Below, one piece after another: positions 1 through 7,944 of a stretch of DNA of 64,000 nucleotides. Every line of letters begins with the position of its first letter. Position 1 is the first letter of the stretch. The position numbers and the translations under genes were made by a program. The DNA comes from Methylobacterium sp. NEAU K. GTDB taxonomy: Bacteria; Pseudomonadota; Alphaproteobacteria; Rhizobiales; Beijerinckiaceae. The notes below the pieces were generated by a model, which ran no database searches, was not told the origin of the DNA, and worked only from the letters and a program-made list of their open reading frames with translations. The stretch covers positions 124,001-188,000 of the forward strand of contig NZ_JAUYZJ010000005.1 in assembly GCF_030700285.1 (NCBI RefSeq), read 5' to 3'.

Positions 1-2
1 CC

Positions 3-626
3 CCCGGGGGCATCGCCAGTGGGCCGAAATCGCGCGGGATCACACTGACAGACCTGTCCGCCGTCGATCCATCCACGATCATTGTCACGATGGTTGGCGA
101 CAAGGACACGCGGGCGGCGGACCTGGCCGCGAAGCGCCTCCTGCGCGAAGCGAGCGCCGTCCCGCTCGAGCGCAAGCTGTTCGTCCGCGCCCTATCGGAC
201 GACCACGGCTTCCCGGCCCTGACCGCGACACTCGCGGCACCGGCGGGCGTCGACCCGGCCTTCGACGGCGGCGCGATCAAGCAGGGTCCCGAGCCGAAGG
301 ATGCGCCTAAGGATACCCCGAAGCCGCCGCCGTTCCGGTGGTCGCCCGAGATGGCGCTCACCGGCGAGCAGCAGACCCTGGTCTCCCAGGTCAACATCGC
401 GCGCGTCGATGCCTTGGACTACCTCGGCTTCTGGAAAACCTTCGACCTCGCCGCCGCGGCTGCGTTCGCGGGTTCCGATGCCATCGCGATCAAGAACAAT
501 GCGCGGCTCGCCGACATGGAACGGTGGAGCGACGGCTGGCCGGTGAAGCGGCTGTTCATCGAGACGCCGCGGCCCGCGCCGGCAGCGCAGGCCGGTGCCC
601 CGGCGGCTGCGGCCCGCAAGCGCTGA
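3..626 (+). CDS. alpha/beta hydrolase, C-terminal part (5' end outside window)
   Basis: The reading frame is open from the first bases, so the gene begins upstream. An internal ATG at 90 is not the likely start. About 207 residues are visible. The segment TIIVTMVGDKDT followed by DDHG near residue 65 resembles the end of an alpha/beta hydrolase fold, where a conserved Asp sits after a strand and the catalytic His comes in a D-H-G loop. The nucleophile elbow would lie outside the window. A proline/lysine-rich linker (residues about 90-105) and an Ala/Pro-rich basic tail follow. Substrate is unknown. The hydrolase assignment is inference from these short motifs. Confidence 0.55.
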   Translation, partial: PGGIASGPKSRGITLTDLSAVDPSTIIVTMVGDKDTRAADLAAKRLLREASAVPLERKLFVRALSDDHGFPALTATLAAPAGVDPAFDGGAIKQGPEPKDAPKDTPKPPPFRWSPEMALTGEQQTLVSQVNIARVDALDYLGFWKTFDLAAAAAFAGSDAIAIKNNARLADMERWSDGWPVKRLFIETPRPAPAAQAGAPAAAARKR

Positions 627-701
627 ACTGTTGCGAAAGCCGTGCTTTCCCTTGGCGCACGGCTTGCTGCTCTCACCGTGTGCGCCACGGGGGATGGAAT
701 T

Positions 702-902
702 ATGCCCGAGTTCGTCGCCAGCCTGCTCGCCGCGGCTGCCTTCTGCCTGACGCTTCTCGCGCTGAACGCGCTGACGCGGCTTCTGATCCAGTCGCACGTG
801 GCGCCCCTGGATCTCGGCGAGACCGGTTTCCTTCAGATCGGCGGCGCTTTGGTGGTCGCGCACGCGGTCTACCGGCGGGCACCGCTTCGCCGGCCTTACT
901 GA
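702..902 (+). CDS. small single-pass membrane protein, unknown function
   Basis: A 66-residue protein beginning MPEFVASLLAAAAF. One strongly hydrophobic segment spans residues about 4-27, followed by a short hydrophilic stretch and a second weakly hydrophobic segment (FLQIGGALVVAHAV), with a basic C-terminus. The ATG at 702 is preferred over 642 because the membrane segment begins right after it. It lies 75 bases after the hydrolase and converges with the beta-propeller gene on the other strand, 3 bases away. No family is recognised. Confidence 0.5.
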   Translation: MPEFVASLLAAAAFCLTLLALNALTRLLIQSHVAPLDLGETGFLQIGGALVVAHAVYRRAPLRRPY

Positions 903-905
903 TCG

Positions 906-1862
906 TCAGCGCAGGAAATCGCCGAACGATCGCGGGCCGTTCCCGGTGGGGAGCGTCGCCAGCACTTTCAGGCTGCGCGCGTCGAGGACGCTCAGCGTGT
1001 TGTCGCCCCAGTTGGCGACGTAGAGGCGTCCCTCCCCATCCGCCGCGATGCCCTCGGGGTGATCTCCGACTTCGACATCGCCGATCGGTTTGAGGGTCAC
1101 GAGATCGAACGCCGTGACGCTGCCGGCATATTGGTCGGTGACGAAGCCGCGACCCTGCGAGAGCGCGATCACATAGGGCCGCCGCCCGGTCGGGATCCGG
1201 CCGATCTCGCGCCCGGCTGCGAGATCGATCACCGAGACGTCGTCGCTCATCACGTTGGCCGTGTAGGCCCGGCCCGCAGCGGCATCCAGGGTGATGCCAA
1301 AGGGGTGCTGACCGACCGGGATCACCTTAGTCTGGCGGCGCGCGGCAGCGTCGACAATTGAGACCGAGTCGGCCTCGCGATTGGCGATGTAGAGTGTCGC
1401 TCCGTCGGGGCTCACCGCGATGCCGGAGGGTGAGGCGCCGACTTCGATCTCGCCGTCTGGGGCGAGTGCGCCGTTGCGCTCGGTCAGGACAAGAACCCGG
1501 TGCCCGTACCAGTCCGCGACGTAGACCGTGCCGCCGCGCGGATCGGCGGCGACCCCCAACGGTCCGCCGGGCAGCGCCACCTCGGAGACCACGCGGCCCG
1601 CATCGAGGTCGAGCACGGCGAGGCCGTGCCCCTCGGGCCGGGTCACGTAGGCGCGCTTACGGTCGGGCGACAGCGCGATACCGGCCGGCGCCCCGTCGAC
1701 TGGAATGCTGCGCACCACCTTACCGGCGGCGAGATCAACGACCTCGACGGCACCGCCGAGTTGGGCGGTGACGATCGCTTCCCGCGCCGGTGCGGCGGAT
1801 ACGGCCGTCGCGGCCAGGGCGAGGCCTGCGGCGAGCGCCGCGCGGCCCCGGTCGCGCTTCAC
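906..1862 (-). CDS. YncE-type YVTN beta-propeller protein, exported
   Basis: 318 residues with an N-terminal signal peptide (MKRDRGRAALAAGLALAATA, cleavage after about VSA). Repeated 40-residue blades follow, with motifs such as GIALSPDRKRAYVT, GIAVSPDGATLYIAN and LYVANWGDNTLSVLD, characteristic of seven-bladed YVTN/NHL-like propellers. The start is GTG at 1862, inside a GTGA overlap with the stop of the upstream MxaD-like gene, so translation is probably coupled. It is the last gene of the minus-strand unit. It is paralogous in architecture to the beta-propeller gene at 7945 in the divergent lut cluster. A periplasmic scaffold or metal/cofactor-binding role is plausible; the specific function is not known. 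Confidence 0.85.
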   Translation of the reverse strand: MKRDRGRAALAAGLALAATAVSAAPAREAIVTAQLGGAVEVVDLAAGKVVRSIPVDGAPAGIALSPDRKRAYVTRPEGHGLAVLDLDAGRVVSEVALPGGPLGVAADPRGGTVYVADWYGHRVLVLTERNGALAPDGEIEVGASPSGIAVSPDGATLYIANREADSVSIVDAAARRQTKVIPVGQHPFGITLDAAAGRAYTANVMSDDVSVIDLAAGREIGRIPTGRRPYVIALSQGRGFVTDQYAGSVTAFDLVTLKPIGDVEVGDHPEGIAADGEGRLYVANWGDNTLSVLDARSLKVLATLPTGNGPRSFGDFLR

Positions 1863-2392
1863 GAGCCCTTCTCGACCTTGGCCTTCAGGTTCGCGAGGCT
1901 AGCCTTGATCCAGTCGCCGACGCCCTTTTCCGAGGCCTCGTCGTTCAGTTCGGGCGGCGGATCGTTGTTCATGTAACCGCGGTAGAACGCCGCCTTCCAC
2001 TCGACCTTGGACTTCGCATCGCCCGCTGGCTCGACCGTGATCGTCGCGGAATAATCGTTGGCCGGCAGATCCTTCACATCGACCTTGTCGATGTAGTACG
2101 AGAACAGCTTGTCGTCGGGCTTGTACTTGTTGCTGGTCTCCTGGATCTGGTCGCCATTCTTGAGCGTCAGCACGCGCTTGAACTTGCTCGTCACGTCGCC
2201 GCTGACCTCGGTCTTGGTGACGTTCTGCATCCAGTCGGCGTTATTCACGTCGCCGAGGACGGCCCAGACCTTGTCGGCCGGCGCGTTGATCTCGATCGAC
2301 TCGTTGATCTTGCGACGTGTCGGGCCGTGGGCCTGCGCCGTCGCGGCCACCAGGGCAGCGGTGGCCGCCAGGGCCAGGGTGATTTTCTTCAT
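1859..2392 (-). CDS. MxaD-like periplasmic SRPBCC protein
   Basis: 177 residues. A signal peptide MKKITLALAATAALVAATAQA is followed by a single SRPBCC/START-like domain (INESIEINAPADKVWAVLGD, then a mixed beta sheet and the closing helix GDWIKASLANLKAKVEKG). Length and layout match MxaD of methanol dehydrogenase clusters, a periplasmic protein reported to affect electron transfer between methanol dehydrogenase and cytochrome cL. Here the gene sits between DUF447 (22-base gap) and the beta-propeller gene (GTGA overlap), not among mxa genes, so it may serve a lanthanide-dependent dehydrogenase. The ligand is unknown. SRPBCC assignment is strong; MxaD orthology is inference. Confidence 0.8.
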   Translation of the reverse strand: MKKITLALAATAALVAATAQAHGPTRRKINESIEINAPADKVWAVLGDVNNADWMQNVTKTEVSGDVTSKFKRVLTLKNGDQIQETSNKYKPDDKLFSYYIDKVDVKDLPANDYSATITVEPAGDAKSKVEWKAAFYRGYMNNDPPPELNDEASEKGVGDWIKASLANLKAKVEKGS

Positions 2393-2413
2393 CTTGTGCT
2401 TCTCCTCCCGCCT

Positions 2414-3004
2414 TCAGCGGTCGTCCCGACCGAGAACACGCGCCTCGGGGCCGAGCGCCGCCGCGACCTTGTCCTCGATCCAGCCCCAGGCCTCGCGCTC
2501 GCGCGGTCCCGCGGTCTTGCCGACGGCGATGGCGAGGTAGGCCATCTCCGTCAACACCTTGTCCGGCTCCAGCATGTGGAGCCGGGTCGAAAGGATGGCG
2601 GCTTCCATTACCGCGGCCTGCGCCCGGTTATAGCCGATGAACGGCGCGTGCGCGGCACTGTGGACAATACGACCGCGGAAGCGCGGCCGCGTCTCGTGGT
2701 GCTCGACAGCCGCGACCTCGAACTCCGCGTGGCCGAAGCTGTCGGCGAGACGCCGGCCAGGGATTGCCGCGCATGCCAACGTCGGCCACTCGCGCCGACC
2801 CGTCACCGCGCCGGCGATGACCCGGATGTCGCGCGGGCTTGAAGCGGCGAAACACGGGTTCGCTTCGAGGTTGACGATGGTCGGAGACGGGCGAAACGGC
2901 GCCAGCACGTAGCCCTCGTCCTCGCCGATCAGCCCGAACGGAACGAGATGAAGCTCGCCGGCGTCCGACAGCGTGGTTACGATCGTCTCCAGGATCAACG
3001 GCAT
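2414..3004 (-). CDS. DUF447 family protein, linked to C1-carrier cofactor genes
   Basis: 196 residues, ATG at 3004 only three bases after the mfnF stop. The N-terminus LILETIVTTLSDAGELHLVPFGLIGEDEGYVLAPFRPSPT is typical of DUF447, a family shared by methanogens and methylotrophs that resembles flavin-binding split barrels. The C-terminal helical part (ATGK/AVGKTAGPREREAWGWIEDKV-like) is also family-like. No signal peptide, so cytoplasmic. Position right after mfnF argues for a role in methylofuran or methanopterin synthesis or use, but no reaction is established to my knowledge. Confidence 0.8.
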   Translation of the reverse strand: MPLILETIVTTLSDAGELHLVPFGLIGEDEGYVLAPFRPSPTIVNLEANPCFAASSPRDIRVIAGAVTGRREWPTLACAAIPGRRLADSFGHAEFEVAAVEHHETRPRFRGRIVHSAAHAPFIGYNRAQAAVMEAAILSTRLHMLEPDKVLTEMAYLAIAVGKTAGPREREAWGWIEDKVAAALGPEARVLGRDDR

Positions 3005-3007
3005 CGT

Positions 3008-4567
3008 CTAAGACCTGTCCGCCGGCACGACGCGTCCGCAGACCAGTTTGACCGACGGCTTTGATCGGTCCGGGACGGCCGCGTCACGGGCCTCCGACCG
3101 CGAGATCGTCTCGGGCGCCACCGCGTCGGTCTCGGGCTTGACGGCGCGCGCGTCGCGGGTGCCGGGCGGCGGTGCGTCCGGCCCGGAATGGCGGGTGTGA
3201 CCAGCCTTCTTGAAGGCGGTGGAATCCTCCACCTCCGCGTCGGCCGCGCAACCCCAGTCGAGGGGCTCGTCCTGGACATAGCGCTTGCCGAGCCGCCAAG
3301 CGGTCTCGGCCTTTGCGAGTTCCGCCCCGAGATAGAAGGCATGGGCACCGTCGCTCGCCACGTCGAGATCGGGGAAGAAGGCCATCGCGTCGGTGCCGAC
3401 CCTGTGGACATCGCGGTTGTAGACGTGGATCCCGTCCTCCGCGACGGCGATCCGGTAGTTCGGATCCCGGACTTCCGCTGCGGCCAACGCGATATCCTCG
3501 GCGGTCTGCACGAAGGGACGCTTGTCGTGAAGGGCCAGCAGCGCCCGCCCGTAGCCTTTGGGCAGGGCAGAGTCCGCTTTTGCCGCATACATCACCCGCC
3601 GCGCGGCGTCGTGCTCCTCCACGGTGCGGCGGGTGTGGTTCGAGACCTGCACGATCAGTACGTTGCGGATCGCCAGCTCGGAGCACATCCCGATCAGGAG
3701 CGCGGTGATGCCGAGCGAATCCGCCTCGGTCAGCTCCGTGAGGTTGCCGGTGCCCATCATCATCTCGATGTCGGGCCAGCGCACGCGGGTATCGCGGTAA
3801 CGGGCGATGGAATCGACGAAGCCGTGGTGGATCGGCTCCAGGATCGGGTCTGCCAGGAACGGGCGCCCGGCCTTCAGCATCCGCTCAATCGCCCGGTCGA
3901 GGGAGAGCGGGTCGTCAGGGCGCAAAGGTACCAGAACCGGCACCGCGTCGGTCTCGAAGGCGAGGTCGAGCGTGTCGATATTCAGGCTGAGCAGATAGTC
4001 CGCCCCGGCATGGGCGCCCCTGGCGAGTTCCTCGCGGGAGAAGGAATCGACGCTGACCTTCAGGCCCGCGCCCTTCAGCGCCGCCACCGATTCTTCTAGG
4101 TGGGGGAAGGTCGTGTCGGGCAGTCCTCCCAGGTCGATCACGTCGGCGCCGCGGCGGGCGAGATCGAGTCCCTTCGCCAGGATCTGATCGGGCGTCATCT
4201 TCGAGGCGTCTACGATCTCCGAGAAGATGCGCAGATCGTGGCGCGAGAGGTCGATCTTGCGTGCCGCGAGGCCGAGCCAAGCCGGCAGATCCACGACCTC
4301 GTCGGGGCCGCGCTCAACCGGCATACGGAAATGTTCGGTGAGTCTGGCGACATCCGCCCGGCATCGGCCCGGAAGGATGATCCGGGTCGCGCCCTCGGGC
4401 AGCTCGACCCGTCGGCGGATGATCTCTTCGGTCATCAGCGCGGCGACCTTCACGCCGGCATCCGCGATGCTCCACCGAATGGTGGTCGGCAGGCCGGCCG
4501 CGACCTTCTCCAGCCGCGCCCGGGCGAGGCGCCCGGTGATGAAGACGATGTGCTCAGGGTGGCTCAC
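3008..4567 (-). CDS. mfnF: dihydropteroate-synthase-like protein, probable MfnF-type condensing enzyme of methylofuran synthesis
   Basis: 519 residues. The start is GTG at 4567 inside a GTGA overlap with the mfnE stop; the upstream in-frame extension is arginine-rich shadow sequence. Residues 1-140 form an N-terminal domain (HIVFITGRLARARL...). Residues about 150-430 are a dihydropteroate-synthase-like TIM barrel (GADVIDLGGLPDTTFP, KVSVDSFSREEL, MMGTGNLTELTEADSLG), and a C-terminal region (IHVYNRDVHRVGTDAMAFFPDLDV) follows. In archaea MfnF, a pterin-synthase homologue, joins the phosphorylated furan to glutamyl-tyramine. Following mfnB and mfnE in one operon makes this the most likely job here. 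The classic alternative annotation is a tetrahydromethanopterin-related DHPS. Confidence 0.8.
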   Translation of the reverse strand: MSHPEHIVFITGRLARARLEKVAAGLPTTIRWSIADAGVKVAALMTEEIIRRRVELPEGATRIILPGRCRADVARLTEHFRMPVERGPDEVVDLPAWLGLAARKIDLSRHDLRIFSEIVDASKMTPDQILAKGLDLARRGADVIDLGGLPDTTFPHLEESVAALKGAGLKVSVDSFSREELARGAHAGADYLLSLNIDTLDLAFETDAVPVLVPLRPDDPLSLDRAIERMLKAGRPFLADPILEPIHHGFVDSIARYRDTRVRWPDIEMMMGTGNLTELTEADSLGITALLIGMCSELAIRNVLIVQVSNHTRRTVEEHDAARRVMYAAKADSALPKGYGRALLALHDKRPFVQTAEDIALAAAEVRDPNYRIAVAEDGIHVYNRDVHRVGTDAMAFFPDLDVASDGAHAFYLGAELAKAETAWRLGKRYVQDEPLDWGCAADAEVEDSTAFKKAGHTRHSGPDAPPPGTRDARAVKPETDAVAPETISRSEARDAAVPDRSKPSVKLVCGRVVPADRS

Positions 4568-5139
4568 GCCGCCGCCCTCCGCTCGACCGCGACCTTGCCG
4601 GTTGGTCCCCAGATCTCGATGACGCCGCTGTAGCGCGACGCGAAGGCCGGGAACGCGGCGTCCACCAGCCCGGCGGCCGCCAGAGTGGCCGGGAGGTGGC
4701 CAGGGCGCGCGTCGACCGACTTCACCAGGATGCAACGCGCCGCCCGCAGCTGTGCCGCGAGCCAGATCGCGAGGCTGTCGGAGGTGACGTCCCAGCTCTC
4801 GGGAATCGCGGGATGCCCGGCGCGCAGGACGGCCGGGTCCCAGACACGCACCACGGCATCGGACGGTTCGTTCCAGGGTTCCGTGCTGCGCGCGAGGCGC
4901 GGCTCGATCCTGCGGAGGGCGTCAGCCATGCGGCCCATGGCATCGAGCGCCCGGCGATGGGCCTCGGATTCGTCGAATCCGGCGCGGGTTTGGGCGTCGC
5001 GCACGGCATCCGCGAAGGCGCCCCCGCCCGGCACGACGACGCAGCGGCCGTGGACGCCATCCGCTAGGGCCGCCAGCAGGGCGCGCCGGCGCTCCGGGTC
5101 CGCCGCGAGGCTGCCGCCGATCTTGACGATCGTGATCAC
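4564..5139 (-). CDS. mfnE: amino acid kinase family protein, probable furan-phosphate kinase MfnE
   Basis: 191 residues. The start is GTG at 5139, coupled to the mfnB stop by a GTGA overlap. The N-terminus VITIVKIGGSL carries the Lys-Gly-Gly-Ser nucleotide loop of the amino acid kinase fold. CVVVPGGGAFADAVRDAQ is the second glycine loop, and DVTSDSLAIWLAAQL plus CILVKSVDARPG match the C-terminal nucleotide-binding half. In methanogens MfnE converts aminomethylfuranyl-methyl phosphate to the diphosphate that MfnF uses. The order mfnB-mfnE-mfnF in the same operon supports this assignment over aspartate or uridylate kinase. Confidence 0.8.
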   Translation of the reverse strand: MITIVKIGGSLAADPERRRALLAALADGVHGRCVVVPGGGAFADAVRDAQTRAGFDESEAHRRALDAMGRMADALRRIEPRLARSTEPWNEPSDAVVRVWDPAVLRAGHPAIPESWDVTSDSLAIWLAAQLRAARCILVKSVDARPGHLPATLAAAGLVDAAFPAFASRYSGVIEIWGPTGKVAVERRAAA

Positions 5140-5837
5140 GCCGCGTCCCGGCGGCTCAGGCGCAGGGTGCGCAAGGCCTCGGCCACCCGCAGCGGATCGA
5201 TGCCGTTGCGGCGGTCGAAGTCGCGGCAGAGGCCGCCGCGGAAGCCGAGATAGTCCGTGCCGTGCGCTAACAGCCCGGCAATATCGGTGACCCGGAGCGA
5301 GCCCGCGAGGCCACTCATCAATCCGTGGGCCCTGCACACCGACGTGAACGCGGAGAGCTCCGCTGGCCCGGCTAGATCCGGCAGGCGCACGCCGGACTTG
5401 CCCACGGTGTCGATCATCGCGCCCGCGAAGCCGGCCTTCGCCAGCCTGGGCACCAGATCCGCCGTGGGCCCATCCTCTGCGAACAGTACGGCGATCAGCC
5501 GTCCGGGCGAGGCGGCAGCCAGGGCCGCGAGAGCAGGGTCGTCGGATCGCTGCACCGGTCCGAGGCCGGTCTTCACCCAGTCGACGCCGGTCTCGGCCAT
5601 TGCGGCCACGGCCGCCGGGGAGGCCTCGGCCACGGCGCTCGTGGAGGCGGCGCCCGCGATGCGCGCGACGATGTCTTCCACGATGCAGATTTCGAGGGCA
5701 CCGAGCGCCCCGCGCTCGGGATCCTTGGCGTCGATCAGGTCTGCACCGGCGAGCTGGGCGGCCTCGGCCTCGGCCGGGTCGCGGACGCTGACGAGGAGCC
5801 GGGGCGGGGAGCCGGGCGAAAGGGGAAACGCGGACAC
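5136..5837 (-). CDS. mfnB: (5-formylfuran-3-yl)methyl phosphate synthase MfnB
   Basis: 233 residues. It matches the DUF556/MfnB family, which condenses two glyceraldehyde-3-phosphates into the furan precursor of methanofuran/methylofuran. Visible signatures are LLVSVRDPAEAEAAQLAGAD then LIDAKDPERGALGA (Asp36, Lys38), DWVKTGLG (Lys89) and MIDTVGKSG (Asp143, Lys147). These correspond to the Asp/Lys active-site residues of the archaeal enzyme (Lys27, Lys85, Lys155). The C-terminal GSLRVTDIAGLLAHGTDYLGFRGGLC completes the TIM-like barrel. It is preceded by a DUF2380-like gene (27-base gap) and overlaps mfnE by GTGA. Confidence 0.9.
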   Translation of the reverse strand: MSAFPLSPGSPPRLLVSVRDPAEAEAAQLAGADLIDAKDPERGALGALEICIVEDIVARIAGAASTSAVAEASPAAVAAMAETGVDWVKTGLGPVQRSDDPALAALAAASPGRLIAVLFAEDGPTADLVPRLAKAGFAGAMIDTVGKSGVRLPDLAGPAELSAFTSVCRAHGLMSGLAGSLRVTDIAGLLAHGTDYLGFRGGLCRDFDRRNGIDPLRVAEALRTLRLSRRDAA

Positions 5838-5864
5838 GGATTTCTCAGGACTCGCGGATAAGCC

Positions 5865-6392
5865 TCACGACTTGCCGGGCAGCGGCTCGGCGAGCAGGCG
5901 GTTCTTCACCACCCAGCGCATGGCGTGCGCCCAGGTGTCGTCGGTGTCGGCACGGATCGTCACCTGCCCGCCGCGCACCACCTTGCCGGTCTCGGCCTCG
6001 GCGATGGCGACGCTCAGATTGAAGATCTGCCCGGATCCCTTCTCCACATAGCCGGTCACGACGAGGTCCGCACCCAGGCTCTTGGCGATGTCGGCCGCGC
6101 AGCCATTGCACTTGTAGAGCGGCCCTTCCTTGGCGACCACGTCCGACTTGGGCGCCGTATCGACGATCTCCAGCCCGGCCTGATCATGGAGGGCGTTGCG
6201 CAACTCGTCGGTCACGAGGGTGAGCTTCTTGGTGTCCACCGGCCTCACCCGCGTCCCGTATGAGGCCCCGGGGTCGAACAGCTCCACCGGGAACACGGCG
6301 GCCTTCTCGGCCGCGACGGCCCTGATCGGGCCCGCGATCCCGAAGGTCAAGAGACCGCAGGCGCTTACCGCGCACAGGGACAGATGGCGCAT
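5865..6392 (-). CDS. DUF2380-like exported protein
   Basis: 175 residues from the ATG at 6392; longer in-frame starts upstream run through the divergent promoter region and lack a signal peptide. Signal peptide MRHLSLCAVSACGLLTFGIAG is followed by an alpha/beta domain (KAAVFPVELFDPG, LVTDELRNALHDQ, SLGADLVVTGYVEKGSGQIFNLSVAIAEAETG). This resembles the DUF2380/DUF3280 family of periplasmic proteins with a TolB-N-like fold. Two cysteines in LYKCNGCAADIAKSL form a CxxC pair. It is the first gene of the methylofuran unit and divergent from lutA. Function unknown; the CxxC could hold a disulfide or metal. Confidence 0.7.
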   Translation of the reverse strand: MRHLSLCAVSACGLLTFGIAGPIRAVAAEKAAVFPVELFDPGASYGTRVRPVDTKKLTLVTDELRNALHDQAGLEIVDTAPKSDVVAKEGPLYKCNGCAADIAKSLGADLVVTGYVEKGSGQIFNLSVAIAEAETGKVVRGGQVTIRADTDDTWAHAMRWVVKNRLLAEPLPGKS

Positions 6393-6577
6393 GCTAGGGG
6401 ATCCCTCTCGACGATCCGCGCCGCGTCGGCCGGCGGCGTCGCTGCCGATATAGGTCGGGCGAAGGGACAATTTGGCAATGTACTTCGCCGCACAGGTGGC
6501 CCACGACGCGAACGTGAACGCCCGAACAAAGAGCCGCGGTTGAGCGGCCGGAGCGGAAGCTGATAGAGGCCGCGTAC

Positions 6578-7822
6578 ATGCACGATCCTGCACACGAGAT
6601 GGCCCTCCCGCGCGCGACGCGCCCGGATTTCCTGCGATCGACGATCGCCGCGGGCGCATTCCTGGTGCTGGCCTCTCCGGTGGCGCGGGCGCAGCAGCCC
6701 GCACCGCAGCCGATCGACACGCATGTCGGGCTGATCTACCGGCCACAGCCCGCACCGTCCTCGTACGACGCCGAAGCCGCACCGGAGGACGAGGGTCTGG
6801 CGGGCGCCAAGATGGGCATTGCAGACAACAACACCACCGGCCGCTTCACCAAGCAGACCTTCGCGCTGGACGAGATCGCCCTGGGCGACGAAAGGCCGGA
6901 TGCCGTGGCGGCCGCCAAGGACCTCGTGGCCAAGGGCTTACGGTACCTCGTCCTGGCGCTGCCCGCCGATTCGGTGCTGGCAGTGGCCGACGCGGTCAAG
7001 GACACTGGCGCCGTGGTCTTCAATGCCGGCGCCTCCGACGATCGCCTGCGCGGCACCGATTGCCGCGCCAACGTGTTCCACGTCGCTCCGTCGCGGGCGA
7101 TGCTGACCGACGCACTGGCGCAGTATCTGACGGTTATGCGCTGGCGGAAGATTTTCCTAATCGTCGGGCCGACGGATGCCGACAAGGCCTACGCGGACGC
7201 TCTGCGCAACTCGGCCCGGAAATTCGCGCTGAAGGTCACCGCCGAGAAGCCCTGGACCTTCGGGCCCCTGGCCAAGGCGCGCGGCGACACCCCCACGCGG
7301 GCGGAGGCGATGGTCTTTACCCGGGGCCTCGATTACGACATGGCGATCGTGGCCGACGAGGAGGGGGACTGGGGCGACTACGTCTCCTACCGCACCTTCG
7401 ATCCGCGCCCGGTGGGAGGCACGCAGGCCCTGACCCCGACCACTTGGTCGCCCGTCCTCGAGACCTGGGGCGCCGCGCAGGCGCAGAACCGCTTCCGGCG
7501 GCTCGCCTCACGGCTGATGCGCCCGCTCGACTATCAAGTCTGGGCGGCGGTGCGGACGGTGGGCGATGCCGTAACCGCGAAGAAGACCAACGATCCGGCG
7601 GTGCTCGCGCCTTACCTGGTGGATCCGGCCTTCAACCTGCCGGCCTACAAAGGCGTGTCGCTGAGCTTCCGGCCGTGGGACCACCAGCTGCGCCAGCCCA
7701 TCATCGTCGTGCAACCGAAGGCGCTTGTCTCGGTCGCGCCCGAGCAGGGCTTCCTGCACCAGCGCACACCGCTGGACACGCTTGGGGTCGACCTGCCGGA
7801 GACGACCTGCAAGTTTCAATGA
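6578..7822 (+). CDS. lutA: ABC transporter substrate-binding protein, PQQ-alcohol dehydrogenase/lanthanide uptake system (LutA-like)
   Basis: 414 residues with an N-terminal export signal (FLRSTIAAGAFLVLASPVARA). An ATG at 6599 is an alternative start. The mature part is a two-lobed Leu/Ile/Val-type binding fold (GAKMGIADNNTTGRF, LRYLVLALPADSVLAVADAV, KIFLIVGPTDADKAYADAL). It matches the substrate-binding family found with PQQ-dependent dehydrogenases, which in Methylorubrum is LutA of the lanthanide uptake cluster. It opens an eight-gene plus-strand series in the same order as lutA-H. Ligand identity is inferred from this context. Confidence 0.8.
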   Translation: MHDPAHEMALPRATRPDFLRSTIAAGAFLVLASPVARAQQPAPQPIDTHVGLIYRPQPAPSSYDAEAAPEDEGLAGAKMGIADNNTTGRFTKQTFALDEIALGDERPDAVAAAKDLVAKGLRYLVLALPADSVLAVADAVKDTGAVVFNAGASDDRLRGTDCRANVFHVAPSRAMLTDALAQYLTVMRWRKIFLIVGPTDADKAYADALRNSARKFALKVTAEKPWTFGPLAKARGDTPTRAEAMVFTRGLDYDMAIVADEEGDWGDYVSYRTFDPRPVGGTQALTPTTWSPVLETWGAAQAQNRFRRLASRLMRPLDYQVWAAVRTVGDAVTAKKTNDPAVLAPYLVDPAFNLPAYKGVSLSFRPWDHQLRQPIIVVQPKALVSVAPEQGFLHQRTPLDTLGVDLPETTCKFQ

Positions 7823-7944
7823 ACGCTGCTCCCTGCGGCGTTGGCGAGCGGCCCACGCCCTCGCAACGCGCGGAGAACGCACTACAATCGCGCGCTGAGA
7901 ATGTCCTTCGAGGACGCCGGAAAGTCGCAAGGGAAGGGAATCGG

